Positions 22,811 through 33,772 of a stretch of 64,000 bases of DNA are shown here, piece after piece. The DNA lies in contig JAACJK010000168.1 of the NCBI GenBank assembly GCA_013368325.1, positions 496,001 to 560,000 of the forward strand, read 5' to 3'. Source of the DNA: Ephemerocybe angulata. Lineage: Eukaryota; Basidiomycota; Agaricomycetes; Agaricales; Psathyrellaceae. How positions within the stretch are numbered: the stretch's first letter is position 1; every line of letters starts with the position of its first letter. A model generated the notes under the pieces. That model saw nothing but the letters and a program-made list of their open reading frames with translations. It was not told where the DNA came from and made no database searches. The position numbers and the translations under genes are program-made.

Positions 22811-23969
22811 CTAAACACTTTCAACAGGAGTATGGAAGCGTTCAGAATGGGTAATCAGGGTATGGTTTGTAAAAAAAGTAAAGACCAGTCGACGTCCCTC
22901 TGCCGGGGTCCCGCAATGAAGAAGACGACGGGTCATGGCACCGATGGCATAACCAGGGGGGAGGGGGATATTCAATTTAATCTGGGGCGCACTGAAGTGG
23001 CCCCCAGTCCATTCTCCAAAAGCCATGACCCAAGTCAGAATAAGAGGATGATCGTTGAAGTCAAGGTGAAGAACTTCGCTGACGCCCTCCTTAATAGCGA
23101 TGGTAAAGAACGCCCCCCCAAAATCCAGCAACTTCCACATTTCTGGGTCCTGTGGTTCCAACACAGACTTTACGTACTCACGGGCACTGAGAGGGGTCGT
23201 GAGTACAAAGGGTCTTGTAAGTTGAGAATACTCACCGCATTTGCTTTGCCCAAGTGTTCGCACACCAGGTCTTCGTAAGACTCGCTATTTCTGGTGCGAT
23301 ATAGTCCCGAATCAGAGTGATGAGTTCAACGAATAATGGTCGAAGCGAGGGGTTCTTCATGAACTTGACGGTGTCGGCAGAGAAGATGGGTGTGCTCGTG
23401 AAGATTTGCCAGATGCCCACATGGAGTGCTTCGGTCTCCTTCGAACGGTTGGGGTTCTTCTTTCCAGAAGGATCCATGCCATTCTCCAGAAGGGCATCCC
23501 AGGCAGCAAAGAGTAGGGCAGTGAGCTTGTCGATCTGCAGTCGTTTCGTAAGGTCGCCGCGAATGATAACTCCTTTTGGATGGTCTATTGGAAGTTCCTC
23601 CATAATCTTGTCGTCGAGGTCGCACACAAAGGTACCAGTAGGTGCTGCGACCGCCAGGATCTTCTTCCTGATACCAGGAAGCTTCTTTGCGATTCTAGCA
23701 CGTAAGGCTTTACTGCAGGTCTGAATGCGCAAGAATTCGTCAGGATAGTCGTCCAGGACAAGATAATCTGTTCGTAGTGAGTACATCGAAGTAAGAATAG
23801 CCACTGGGCGAGGGAACTTACGGAGATTATCCAGCTGCTTTATGATTTTAGGGCGGAGCCTACCCTTTCTTCGTGCCTCTGCTTCAGGAGAACGTTTCCC
23901 GGAACGTGTCTTCTTTTTCTTGGGCGCCTCGTCGTCCCCACTCCTCGTAGAGTGTTTCACAAGCACCAT
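22811..23969 (-). CDS. 2OG-Fe(II) oxygenase-like protein, 351 aa
   Basis: Exons 23822-23969, 23236-23767 and 22811-23186 (1056 nt; phases 1 and 2 match). The N-terminus is highly basic (PKKKKTRSGKRSPEAEARRKGR), an apparent nuclear signal. The C-terminal 100 residues follow the double-stranded beta-helix oxygenase pattern common in Agaricomycete proteins: HLD at about 267-269 (iron ligands), FGEWTGGHFSAPQI, then PPGYAIGAMTRRLLH with the distal His at about 317 and EGRRLVFTFF with the Arg that would bind 2-oxoglutarate. Candidate families are TET/JBP-like or prolyl-hydroxylase-like; I cannot decide, and the substrate is unknown. All key residues look present. Confidence 0.62.
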
Positions 23970-24157
23970 CAGTGTAGCCTAGATGGAAATGAGCATAGCC
24001 AGGGAAATATGAACTGGCAGTTGAAGGGAAGACACGTTGGAAGGGCTGTCCGGGCCTGTTCCGGTCTTTAAACGATGATCGATGATCAATTGATGTCGCG
24101 GCATGCTAAATTCGGGCGCAAACGCGCCAGCGCGCCCCTTCCACCGACAACCATCCT

Positions 24158-24298
24158 CAGGACAACACACTTATGAGTGGGGACCCTCTTCACACCCTGG
24201 TGCTGATGGAATGGAAGTCGGTGCACTTTTAAAACAAGGGCTCTTCACGTCAGGACAACACACTTATGAGTGGGGACCCTCCTCACACCCTGGTGCTG
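24158..24298 (+). repeat. 48-bp direct repeat pair
   Basis: 24158-24205 and 24251-24298 share 48 bp beginning CAGGACAACACACTTATGAG with one difference (CTCTTC/CTCCTC), separated by 45 bp. It lies upstream of the 2OG-like gene on its promoter side. Confidence 0.9.
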
Positions 24299-25123
24299 GC
24301 GTTGAAGAGTTGCAATTACTATCCTTTTAGCGACCACAACAACGTACCCATTGCAGAATGTGTTACGCTTTGTACGTGGCGGATGGGGTAATGAATCTGT
24401 TCCCTGACATAGGTGTGATAAATTCTGTACTTCCGTTCGTATATCCAGCTTATACGTGCCTATAGGAGCCTTGGCTGAACGCGTCTTCTGCTCGCATATT
24501 TGCATGCACCAGTCCTGAGGTGTACTCCGGCATCACACCTTACGACCCTCGCCGCGTAGCTGTTTCTTCCGACATCGAGTTCCGGGCATGTCCACCATGG
24601 CGTACTCTATTTACCTTCCGAGCTCGCCACCAAGACCCAACGTACCTCCTCGTTCAAGGCCCACCAAACCAGCTCGCACTGTCCAGCGCTCGTTTTAGCC
24701 AACTTGACCCGGCATGGGTCGTCGTCGCCCCAGACGGACGTCGAACGGGAGGATCGACTCATCACCAGGGTCCGAGTGGAAGGTGGTGAGGGCAACATGT
24801 CGGATACTGTGGTATCTTTCGTAGCGTCTCTGTAAGTATATTTCGAATGGCATGATATCTGATGTTTTCGGCCAGCCGACTTTGGCTCAATCTGCCAACT
24901 AGTTAATAGAGAGGTGGTGCCCATGGCAAGTTTCGCGGTGTAAGAGTACAAGGAACTTGCCTCTCTGGCCCGTGCACCAGATAGGAATGATGCCATCACT
25001 ATCTGCCAGGGATCGCCACAAATTGGTTCCTGCTCCTTGAAAATTGTCTCTCTGCCCACACCACTGTGCTCTGGTTATTCTGTGTTGTCCTCATCATCAC
25101 GTATGTTACCCTAGTTCCCTCCG
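24299..25123. other. Region with a coding remnant only
   Basis: From ATG 24598 a Pro/Arg-rich frame (MAYSIYLPSSPPRPN) stops after 33 codons at TAG; continuing in the same frame, more Arg-rich codons follow. This is probably a relic of a small gene. No other gene is supported. Confidence 0.3.
24865..24880 (+). repeat. Palindromic motif copy
   Basis: TTTTCGGCCAGCCGAC; the downstream 30 bp resemble those after 22393. It lies 244 bp upstream of the next ATG. Confidence 0.75.
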
Positions 25124-26250
25124 ATGTTCTTTGGATTAACTGACCAAAGTAACGAAGCTACGTTCGATCCACAAGACCTCATCATGCAATCCTTCTTCAC
25201 ATCCAAATGGCCCCTCCTATCCGGTGAACTCAGGCTGAAAATCATGTTGTCTCTGCCGCTCCGGGACCTTTGCTCGTTCGCCGCAGTATCTGATGATTTC
25301 CGCCTGTTTGCGGTCAAATGCATTCGCAGTCACCTGTCAACTTTGCTCTCTCCATACGGCTTCAATGCCAATTCGGCTGTTGATCTCCTAACCAGGGCCA
25401 ACGCTGTCATTGGGGGTTCTCTTGCTCTCGAGCTCGTCAATCCTATGGGATTGGTGCCACGGAACTTGGATATCGTTTGTGGCCGCCACAACGTTCGTCC
25501 GGTGGCCGTTCACCTCCTGGGGTTGGGGTATCACATGCTGCATGACCGCCCTGTAGGACCTGTTATTGTTGATGACACGCGAGGTCGCAACTGCATATTC
25601 AAGGTCCAGCCCTACTTCAATGAGCGTCGTGGCACGACCGTTCACCTCATTGTATCAAGCACGGCTTCGGCGTTGGCACCCATCTTTTCAAGTCACTCCA
25701 CCTTTCTGATGAACTTCATCTCGCCATTTGCAGTGTACTGTAGTTACCCTACGCTCACGGCCAGGTGCGAAGGTAAGCCCGTCGTCTCTTGGCTTAAGGC
25801 TGCTAGATCCAAAACAACTTTACATCCCTCGCAGGTCAACACAACCAGTCGGATACAGTTGTAACTGTGCAACCGAGACGACTCAGTGATGAGGCACTTT
25901 ACCTCAGTCGAGGCTACCGCTACGTCGACCCTTGTCTCCCCGACGACCTTTCGCCTGAGAGCCAAGGGCACCCTCACTCTGAAGAATGTCAGCATACTAT
26001 CAGATACGCCGGTGATAGCTTGACGGCATGCCTCCCATTCGATGTCTTCAGGGATCGATGCGAATATTGGCCAAGAACGGAGTGGAGGTTGGGTTGCACG
26101 TTCACGTATTCGAAAAGGCCCAGCATTGAGGAGTGTGTAGTGCGGGTATATGGGAGTAACGGCTGTTTTCATGCATACTCAAATCATCACACCGGTATGC
26201 TTCAAGGGCGTATTTCAGCTAGAGCTGTTCAGCTCGATCATACGACATAG
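25124..26250 (+). CDS. F-box-like / nucleotidyltransferase-like protein (degenerate site)
   Basis: Exon 1 runs from ATG 25124 to about 25772. The intron (GTAAGCCC...CCTCGCAG) joins in frame to the exon ending at TAG 26248-26250; the product is about 355 aa. The N-terminus (LSGELRLKIMLSLPLRDLCSF) is F-box-like. The NTase-like region reads GGSLALELV...RNLDIVC: GGS is kept, but the first Asp of DxD is Asn. The SxSALAPIFSSHSTFLMNF block matches the family's conserved segment. Same two-exon design as its relatives at 13.8, 49.1 and 51.7 kb. Catalysis looks unlikely. Confidence 0.65.
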
Positions 26251-26429
26251 TAGCATATGGTAGACGTCTGTCCTTTGTGTACCCACTGCAAAACATTCAT
26301 TCCACCAGTTGATTTGGCGCTTGGAATCAGAAATATAGCCTCAACGGTTTTGTGGTCTTTGCAATCGCCGACATGGTACGAGTCTGCTATTGATAGTTTA
26401 ATATTACAAGTGAATCGTGCTGAGTACAA

Positions 26430-26522
26430 CCTTGCGCTCCCGCAAACGACGACCGGAGCTTCGCATCGAGCCGAAGCAATAAGCTCCAGAACGTCGAATG
26501 GGACGCGAGGAGACCGGTGCAT
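26430..26522 (-). pseudogene. 5' fragment of an F-box/LRR-like gene
   Basis: ATG at 26522 begins MHRSPRVPFDVLELIASARC, matching MNTAPRVPFDTLEDISASCC of the gene at 47339, and loses similarity within about 30 residues. It lies at the 3' side of the NTase-like gene. Confidence 0.65.
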
Positions 26523-26719
26523 GATAATTTGAGGTGCATATAGGGGATTTAATAAGCGTGGACGGTGTCTCAAAAGAGTTAAGCACCCTACACCGAACTA
26601 CGTCGCCGTAATTTACATGATTTTGGGACTCCCCATGAATACGTCATTTCCTCCATGAGTTCCATACGAAATGTACCTTCGCTTCAGCACGGAGTATCAG
26701 GAGAGGATTCGGTTTGTAC

Positions 26720-27010
26720 TAACCAGTGGCAGTGGCGGGCACTTACCTCCCTAAAGGTGCTGCAAAGCATTGTGAGACCCCCTTCTCGCACGACGGATAC
26801 GCAACAAAGGTACCTGTCGCTTCTACGACATCACGCTGTGCAAATTCCCTTAGGTTCAGAGGCTCGTAGCTATAACAGTTGAATGAGTGATCAGCGTTGC
26901 GCAAGTTGAAGATTAGTACGCAGCGCACCGAAAGCACCCAGGTTCATCTTCGACACGTCTAGAGTATTGGACCATATTATCCTCGACTCGGATAAACATC
27001 GTGTCCCATT
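26720..27010 (-). pseudogene. Fragments of a paralogue of the 12170-13378 gene
   Basis: Minus-strand TMFIRVEDNMVQYSRR (about 27005-26960) and YEPLNLREFAQRDVVEATGTFVAYP (about 26880-26800) match the VEDNVVQY and YEPLSPEEFKEGDIVEAVGAFVAFP stretches of that gene. The intervening and 5' parts are missing. Confidence 0.7.
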
Positions 27011-27128
27011 CAAGTTCCCTTCGCTGTCGTACTGAGCGGCGGCGGACTTTCTCTGGGGTGTCGATCTTTCGGGAATGCGGGAACGGCACATGGCGATCCT
27101 AGGCAAATCCTAGGGCAAAAAGCTTTTT

Positions 27129-27146
27129 TTTTCAGCCAGCCGAAAA
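27129..27146 (+). repeat. Palindromic motif copy
   Basis: TTTTCAGCCAGCCGAAAA, one mismatch between arms; preceded by a T9 run. Confidence 0.75.
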
Positions 27147-27547
27147 CAGCCACACGGGGGACCATTGGAGGGTATGGGGCGGAACACGATAGGGCCTGAA
27201 AGTGAGAACGCATTGACTCGGATGCTTTGCTTTGAAATCTGTGACATCATTCCTTGATCGTAGATCATTCTCTCCCAGCTACCGCTTAAATAAGCGCCCG
27301 CGTCAAGACACCGATGATTAGCTCTCCTGAGGCCTCTGTTCCGGTCGACCAACGCTGTCGCAAGAACCGTGCCCAGAAAAAAACAGCCTAAGCAAGTCGT
27401 CGTGTAACACTACGTCGATGTCTACGTTTCCATGAAGTCCTGGCCTTTTCTTCGGTCCGCCAATACACCGCGGTGGGTAAAGAGAATGGAAATCAGGTAG
27501 CCAAAACTCCTTCTGACTCGCCAATTCTGAAACACGAAATCTTTGGG

Positions 27548-27565
27548 ATTCGGCCAGCCGAAAAT
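27548..27565 (+). repeat. Palindromic motif copy
   Basis: GATTCGGCCAGCCGAAAATC, near-perfect arms, about 300 bp upstream of the ATG at 27858. Confidence 0.8.
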
Positions 27566-27857
27566 CTGGTTGTGCTCGACAGTCGTCTTCGTTCCGGCAT
27601 TTATCTATACCACATTGGCTGTGCACGTTGAAATTTGAAAAATTTTAAGCTGTGCCTCCATTCAATGCGGCTCAACGTTGCGGAAGGCATTGACTAACGC
27701 CAAGAATGCGATCGACATTCCCGCAGGTCCGTGCGCATCGTGTTATTCATCGTATAAAATCCCGGTCGTTCTTGCCTTCGACCGGTGTGTCTTCATCTCC
27801 ACAAGCCCCATCATCCAAGTTTTTGCTGCCTACCTTCAGCTTTTCTTACCTACCAGC

Positions 27858-30800
27858 ATGTCGTCCTATTCCTCATCCTCAGCCGGATCTGCTGACTTGT
27901 CTCCTGAACGGTTCGTTTTTCTCCCATGCCTGCGAAATGAGAAAGGGTTCCTTACGACGCCATATAGCACTGACCGCCGTCGTAGGGGGCGCATTGACCT
28001 CTCGAAGGTGAAGTCGTGGTTAGGGGTAAAGCAGCCTCGCATGGAAGGGAGCGACGAGCCTTCCGAGTATCGCGGACGGCAGCCGGCCCGAACTGGAACA
28101 GCGTCTGCGCAGAGCCTTGATGGCGTCTCTTCGCCTGGCTCTCCACCACGCCGTAACGCGAGGTGAGCACACTACAAATTGCCATTGCCTACTTCTTTTC
28201 CTTACTTTCTTATGTTGAAGACTTCGCGGTGGCGACTCTCGCGGGCGCACTCATATCGGCCCTAACGATGACGATTCGACTGAGACTGGGAATCGCGACG
28301 AGCCCCTGAAGTCTCCATGCAGGAGTTCCCGTTCGAAGGGTGTCAACTCCGCCGCAGTTGTTGAACCGTCGTCGGACGAAGATGTGGTCGTCACTCGGAC
28401 TTCCTCCTCAAAAAGGAAGAGGGGATCTAACAAAGCCAAGTCGTCCTCGACTAGAAAGGCGTCACCCATGTAAGGCCTTTCAATGTCCACCTCTCCATCA
28501 TACGCTGACGACGGACCCAGCTCTAAGAAGGCACGACGTCATCCCCGGACTCCCTCTCCACTATCAACCGATGTTGAGTGCGTGTGTCTTCCATCCCTAC
28601 CCTTCTCATTGTCCTTACACACGTCCTAGCCTTCCAACCGCTGGAGACATCATTGAGGATGCCATCGCTGCTCGCAAACAGCGCGAACGTCGCCGGACTG
28701 AACCCGAGCGCCGCAGTCGCCATTCGAAGGCCTCCATTCGTACATCTCACCATGCCAAAGCCCGTTCCCCGGTCATGAAGTTTTTCGATGACGAAGCTCT
28801 CGAAAATGACGACTCGGAGGTTTCCCTTGGTTCAGAGGACGAAGCCATGTATACCGACATGTATGATGACTCTTTCATGTACGCACCCTTCCTGCTCTCC
28901 CTGCCACTACACCTCTGACTTGGCATCTAGCGATGATGATTCCGACGTCTACATGGACAGTGCTCGGCTCGCCCCTTCGTCTAAAAGGTTTGTCTTCTGC
29001 CCTTGCGCTTTAACGACTCACTTAACACCGCCTGCATACTCCAGGTCCCGACGATCAGACGCTCCTCGACCGAATCGGCGCCATTCCACGGACAAGCCGA
29101 AGCATCGATCCCGCCATTCCACCTCCGCCGGTATCGAAAAAGGAGAGGGAGCCAAGCCCACGTCTAATCGCAGGACGACTCGCGCCAAGCCCAATCAATC
29201 GAAGGGCGCGTCGAAGTCGAAGGGGAAGAACAGAGAAGTAGTTGAGATATCCTCCGACAGTTCGGACGACGAGCAAAAGCGGTATGTCCTAGCTCTAATT
29301 TTACCTTCTGACCTTTGACTTATCCATCCAATGAAGGCGTTCTGGAGCCACCGGGGAAGACTCGCATGCGCAGTCTGGCCGTGGCAACGAACAACGCACC
29401 GCTTCCGCGAAGGACAAAGGGAAAGGAAGGGCGAAAGAGGAAGATAGGGAGGTCAACAACATGCCCTCTGCTGGGGAAGACGAGTACGTGTCACTCTATT
29501 TGCCATATTTCCCATTCTAACTGTGAACATTATCTAGCGAGTTGTCTCCTTACGAAAAAGAACAGTTACTGTGCGTGCAACACTCTGTCCCTACCATCCC
29601 CGATGCTAACTGGTTTCCAGGAAGGCGATGAAGGCCAGTCGTGATGAGGCTCATACGAAGAGAAGCCCTGGCGAGTCCTCCTCTCAAGGGGCATCCGGTT
29701 CGTCTGCTGGAACGGAGGCACCGAAGCTGCCTTCCACTCCCGCATCCCCTTCTCCCCCTTCGAAGCGTAAAAGCATGAAGGACTTCCTCGTTGCCGCTGA
29801 AGTCGAGCCAGCCGCCGTCTCCAAGTTCGTACCCGACAAAAATACGTTCCAAAGGGCCACTTCCCTTCCCAGTGAGAACCATGTCAACGATCCTGCCACT
29901 CAAGATTCCCTTCTTCCCTACGATGGCCTTCCGTTCCTCAAGTATGTGTCTTCTTTTGTTTTATTCACCCACACCCCTAACTTCTGGATAGCAAGGGCTT
30001 TTGGATTTCTTGGTCTGAAGCCGCTGGCCCAGGCTTCATCGCCTTCTCTGCGTGGGCAGACCATCTGCCCCACATGAACATGAAGTAAGCTTGCTTCGTC
30101 CTTCCGCTATTTCCCGCCCTGACCATGATGCAGGATCGCCTTCGACGCAGTTACCTTCACGGGGGAAGGACCGATTCGGAATCCTTCTCGAACGTCTCCA
30201 CTAGAGGTCGCCCTGCGTCTCGTGGGTCCCACCGTCGACCGCTTCAATTTCTTTTATGCAGTCAACCCTCCTGTTCCCATTGTGGCCGTGACAACTGGAC
30301 TTGTCACCCACTCGCAGATCATTACGCCGACCCAGACCGGTCTTCCACAAAAGTACATCTCGTTCATCCCTCATTCTGCAGAGCACCAGCGTTTTGAAGG
30401 ATACGTCGCCACCGCGACTGGCCACACCGAGTTCCACGGCCAAATCGCTCGGAACTCTATGCAAGTGTCTACCCGTGCCCAGTCTAGCGCAGGCCGCAGC
30501 CCCAATAGTCCCGGCAGTACGTGCTTAATCCTATCGAATCTGACGTGACCTTCTCAACGTCCTCCTAGATCCGCCCCCGAAGCCCAAGACTGCCCTACCT
30601 CGCGGCATGTTCAAAACGGATCCTTCAAGCCCTGGAGCTCGCGTTGCGGTGGACAACTTTTCACTCCCCAACGACGCCATAGGTGAGTCGCTCGCGTATT
30701 TCTGATCAAAGCATCAGCTCATTTCTTGCATTAGTCCCGGTCTACGACGCTCGCGCTCAAGAATCACTGGATTTCCACCATGTTCTCCCCCGCCTTGCTG

Positions 30801-30955
30801 CCTCACTTCCTATCTACACCGGTGGCGAGGTTCCTGTCGGTTCGTTCGTCATGGTTGGCTACACCATGACGATGTACCAGGCCGCTTCCGGAAAAACCAC
30901 CCTCGGCTGTAACTTGCAGTGGATCATCGTCGTTGGTACCCCCCCTGACCAGTAA
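27858..30955 (+). CDS. Ser/Arg-rich N-terminus plus conserved C-terminal domain, unknown function
   Basis: ATG at 27858 (MSSYSSSSAGSADLSPE). Roughly ten short exons follow. The first two-thirds encode a low-complexity Ser/Arg/Lys/Asp-rich region with recurring SSD..KR patterns at exon ends and likely nuclear signals. From about 29750 the protein becomes ordered: KSMKDFLVAAEVEPAAVSKF, DGLPFL, WISWSEAAGPGFIAFSAW, LVGPTVDRFNFFYAVNPPVP, YISFIPHSAEHQRFEG, LPIYTGGEVPVGSFVMVGYT, then TAA 30953-30955. The C-terminal part looks like a beta-rich domain seen in Agaricomycete hypothetical proteins; I give it no function. It is probably paralogous to 16356-18300 at the N-terminus. Exact exon borders in the low-complexity part are uncertain. 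Confidence 0.6.
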
Positions 30956-31144
30956 ATTCTATAGTTGTTTATCATGCTTTCTTCTCTCGTTCATCTTGGA
31001 AGCTGGACTTCCACCGTTTTGCATATGTATGCCTGATAACTTGCATGTACCCGTCGGTAAATTGGAATGCATATGTATAACGGCGTATAGAGACCTGTGT
31101 GAAGAGACCCAAGACTAGATAGGCGTCGATAACCTCGAGGAGCG

Positions 31145-31200
31145 AAGGTCACGATCACATGCAGTGACGGAGTTTTAAATCACCTGCACGTGAAGCCAAA
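31145..31200 (+). repeat. Three-copy intergenic repeat (copy 3)
   Basis: CGATCACATGCAGTGACGG followed by AGTTTTAAATCACCTGCACG matches copies at 10766 and 22265. Confidence 0.75.
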
Positions 31201-31452
31201 GGAATCCCAACACTTCTACAAAAGCTTGAGTAGCTTGACCTGCCCGAAATATATGCCATGTATTCTCGAAATATGTAGTTTGTTTCTTTGCTTTTGCCTC
31301 TCTGTTGCGATTGTTAAAGAGCCTTTACAATATGTCGCCTCTGATCCCATGTGCCATCATATCACGTGACCTGACATCGTCCATGGATCCAGCCTAGACA
31401 ACACCTGCACCGCGTGCCTCGCCTTCACCCCCACAATCGACAGAACACTATC

Positions 31453-32284
31453 ATGATGGATGTGAGTGGTGCTCTAACTCGTCTCCCACCCACCTTTCAC
31501 AGCGTACACCTCCTGGCAGACGTCGGACGCCACAACGCCAACCGTGGCTAACAATGCTCAGAGCCATTCATCCTCTAGCAGCGCCCACCGAGACAAGTAA
31601 GTCAACACTTATCGCTAAGTCCCATCGCACATGACAAAGGTTAGGTGCCCGCCCCCACTGAGCTTGGGAGAATTTCTTTCTTTCGTTTTACTGCTACCTT
31701 CGCAGAAGCGCGTCGCGGAACTTCTAATTCGACAAAGTCATGACCGAGACTTGCCAGCAGTGGTTGGATCGCTTAACTTTATATATCCGAAGGACACGGT
31801 CCTGTCTTGTATTCGATCTCTCTTGGCTGAAGCCAGGGAGCCTCCCACCGAAGATGAAGCATTACGTCGCGAAGAACCCCATTACGGCTCTTCAGACTCG
31901 AACAGCGAAGGCTGGAGCGCAACATTGCCGCTGGCTGCTCACGATCAGGTGCGAAGTACTCCTTTATACCTGGTCTCCGAAGCCTAAAAGACTGTACAGG
32001 ATCCCGACGCCCAAGCATTCTTCAACTCTTTCGATCCCAAGTCGGACAACATGCTCATGGCCACACGCATTTATGATTTCGTTCTTGAAGTCATCACAGA
32101 TGGCTTCGAGAACCGAGCGGTGTCGGTCTGTCAGGCTGCCATGGCTGCAAATCCACTTGGGGAACTCGACGATATTATACACGCCCTTAACGTACCTTTC
32201 CAGATCGAAGAGGCTGCGGTAGTGAGCGAAATATGGGATATCCTCCACACGCGAGGCAGGTCCACGCCGCCCTGGCCAATGTGA
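31453..32284 (+). CDS. Unknown protein, spliced
   Basis: The well-supported part is an exon ending ...LAAHDQ at 31948, an intron (GTGCGAAG...CTGTACAG) and an in-frame last exon (DPDAQAFFNSFDPKSD...) to the TGA at 32282-32284. The second half is rich in predicted helix (AVSVCQAAMAAN, LDDIIHALNVPF). The 5' end with ATG 31453 and one or two short exons is likely, but its phases are not settled. No domain recognised. Confidence 0.5.
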
Positions 32285-33772
32285 GGCTAATTACTATATA
32301 CCAGTATCAGATTAATCAAACATTGCTCTTCTGCTCGAGGACTATCAGAAAGGTACCGCTATGCTAGGCTTCTCCAGATGACAGGCCCAACATTGCCCAT
32401 CGTTCATATAGTAGGTCGTGTTCCTCAGTTCACTAGCTTTAGTAAACTGAGGTTATCGTAGTTGTGACATCAGGAAAGCGTTGGGAGGTTTTCGAAGTAG
32501 CCAATGAGACACGTAGGGACGTGGTGAGGAGGTGTCGGTGCGAGGGAGGGCACGGTGAAATGCAGGAAGTTTCGGCTGGCCGAAAATCCGGTGTCACTGA
32601 CCGTTCGTGCGACGACAACCAACTGACCGACGACCATCGGTCATTGCAGCCTTGAATATTGACAGACGCACCCTCAGTCCCCCCTTGAGACGTGCGCCGT
32701 CTTGCTCGCAAATCCATGGACTTCTTGGGAGGCCGGAGGCGGGGCGGGAGTGCAGTTGTGCGGGGTGCACAGTCTTCGCTCGGTTTCGTCAAGATGGACT
32801 AGCGCGTCAAGGAAGGTATCAGTACGTCTGCTTCTCGCTCAACGACTGCGATTACTCACCTTGCCTGGATCGCTAGACGGTTGGCATCCTCTCCCCAATC
32901 CGCTTGCTCCAAACCCCAGCCAACACCATTTCTCTTCGGCGCCCGATGACGCAAGGGTACTAGGGCTGCAATAGAACGGTAAGCTCACATTAGCCTTCAC
33001 GATATAGCAATCATCTCACCTTGAGGCTCCCCGCACCCAGACCCGCCGATGCACGTCGATCCCGGAGTGAGTTGGACTTCCTATCGACCGATGCTGTTCT
33101 CGTCTTGTCAGCGTCCCGCAAGAGTCAATCGCGAAAGCGTCGTCCGCTGTCGTCGTTCCCACCACCCCCGAATGACCCCCTCCTTCGTCTCCCTAGTAGT
33201 CGTTTGCTGTTGCTTATGCCGCGCACGTTGCGCGCACGTCTCGTCGTGCTTCGCCTGCTTTTCTAGCCGCCACCAACTCGCTCTCTCCAGTCCACTGGCA
33301 CCACCACCAGCACCAACACGAGCGCTTGCTTCCTCACGGCGACCACCATCATCCCGGTTCTCCCTCCTCCACCACCACCTTCGCTCGCGTCATTGGGGAC
33401 GCGAGTGCTTGCATCTCAAGTGAAAACGCAACTGAACAAAGACACTGGAGGCCGGAGGTTACGAGGGGGAGGGGATGGAAGTCGAGGGTCCGAGCCGGGT
33501 GTCGGTTGTTCGGCGGTGTTGGGCCTTCGCAGATACATGCGAGGTGGTGGCCGTGGAGGAGGATAACGACACGTGCAGAGGCAGGGTTGGATGGGCAGGT
33601 GTGCTGCAGTCATAAGTGTTGCTCTCGCGCCTCGTGAACACAGCCCGTATGGGCGCTTACTGCAAAGGAACTCTTCGTCCTCAAACGCGTCAAATATCCC
33701 ACATTTCTGCCAGCCATTCCATACCGAGTACTGTGCTTCCACTTCCCAAGTCATCTATCAATTCTTACAATG
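32285..33772. other. 1.5 kb without a supportable gene
   Basis: The stretch contains one palindrome (32570) and a Pro/Arg- and Ser-rich fragment around 33020-33260 (SRKSQSRKRRP). It also holds CACCACCA/ACGAC low-complexity runs around 33300-33400. No consistent exon structure is visible on either strand. Confidence 0.4.
32570..32589 (-). repeat. Palindromic motif copy (GGCTGGCC type)
   Basis: TTTCGGCTGGCCGAAAATCC; the cleanest match to the consensus in this orientation. Confidence 0.8.

Noticed and set aside
24158..24298. CRISPR-like or regulatory array
   Set aside because: Only two 48-bp copies in a eukaryotic context; a simple duplication explains it.
33416..33754. Minus-strand Pro-rich frame
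   Set aside because: Overlaps CAC/ACG-rich low-complexity DNA, with no splice partners and no similarity to neighbours.
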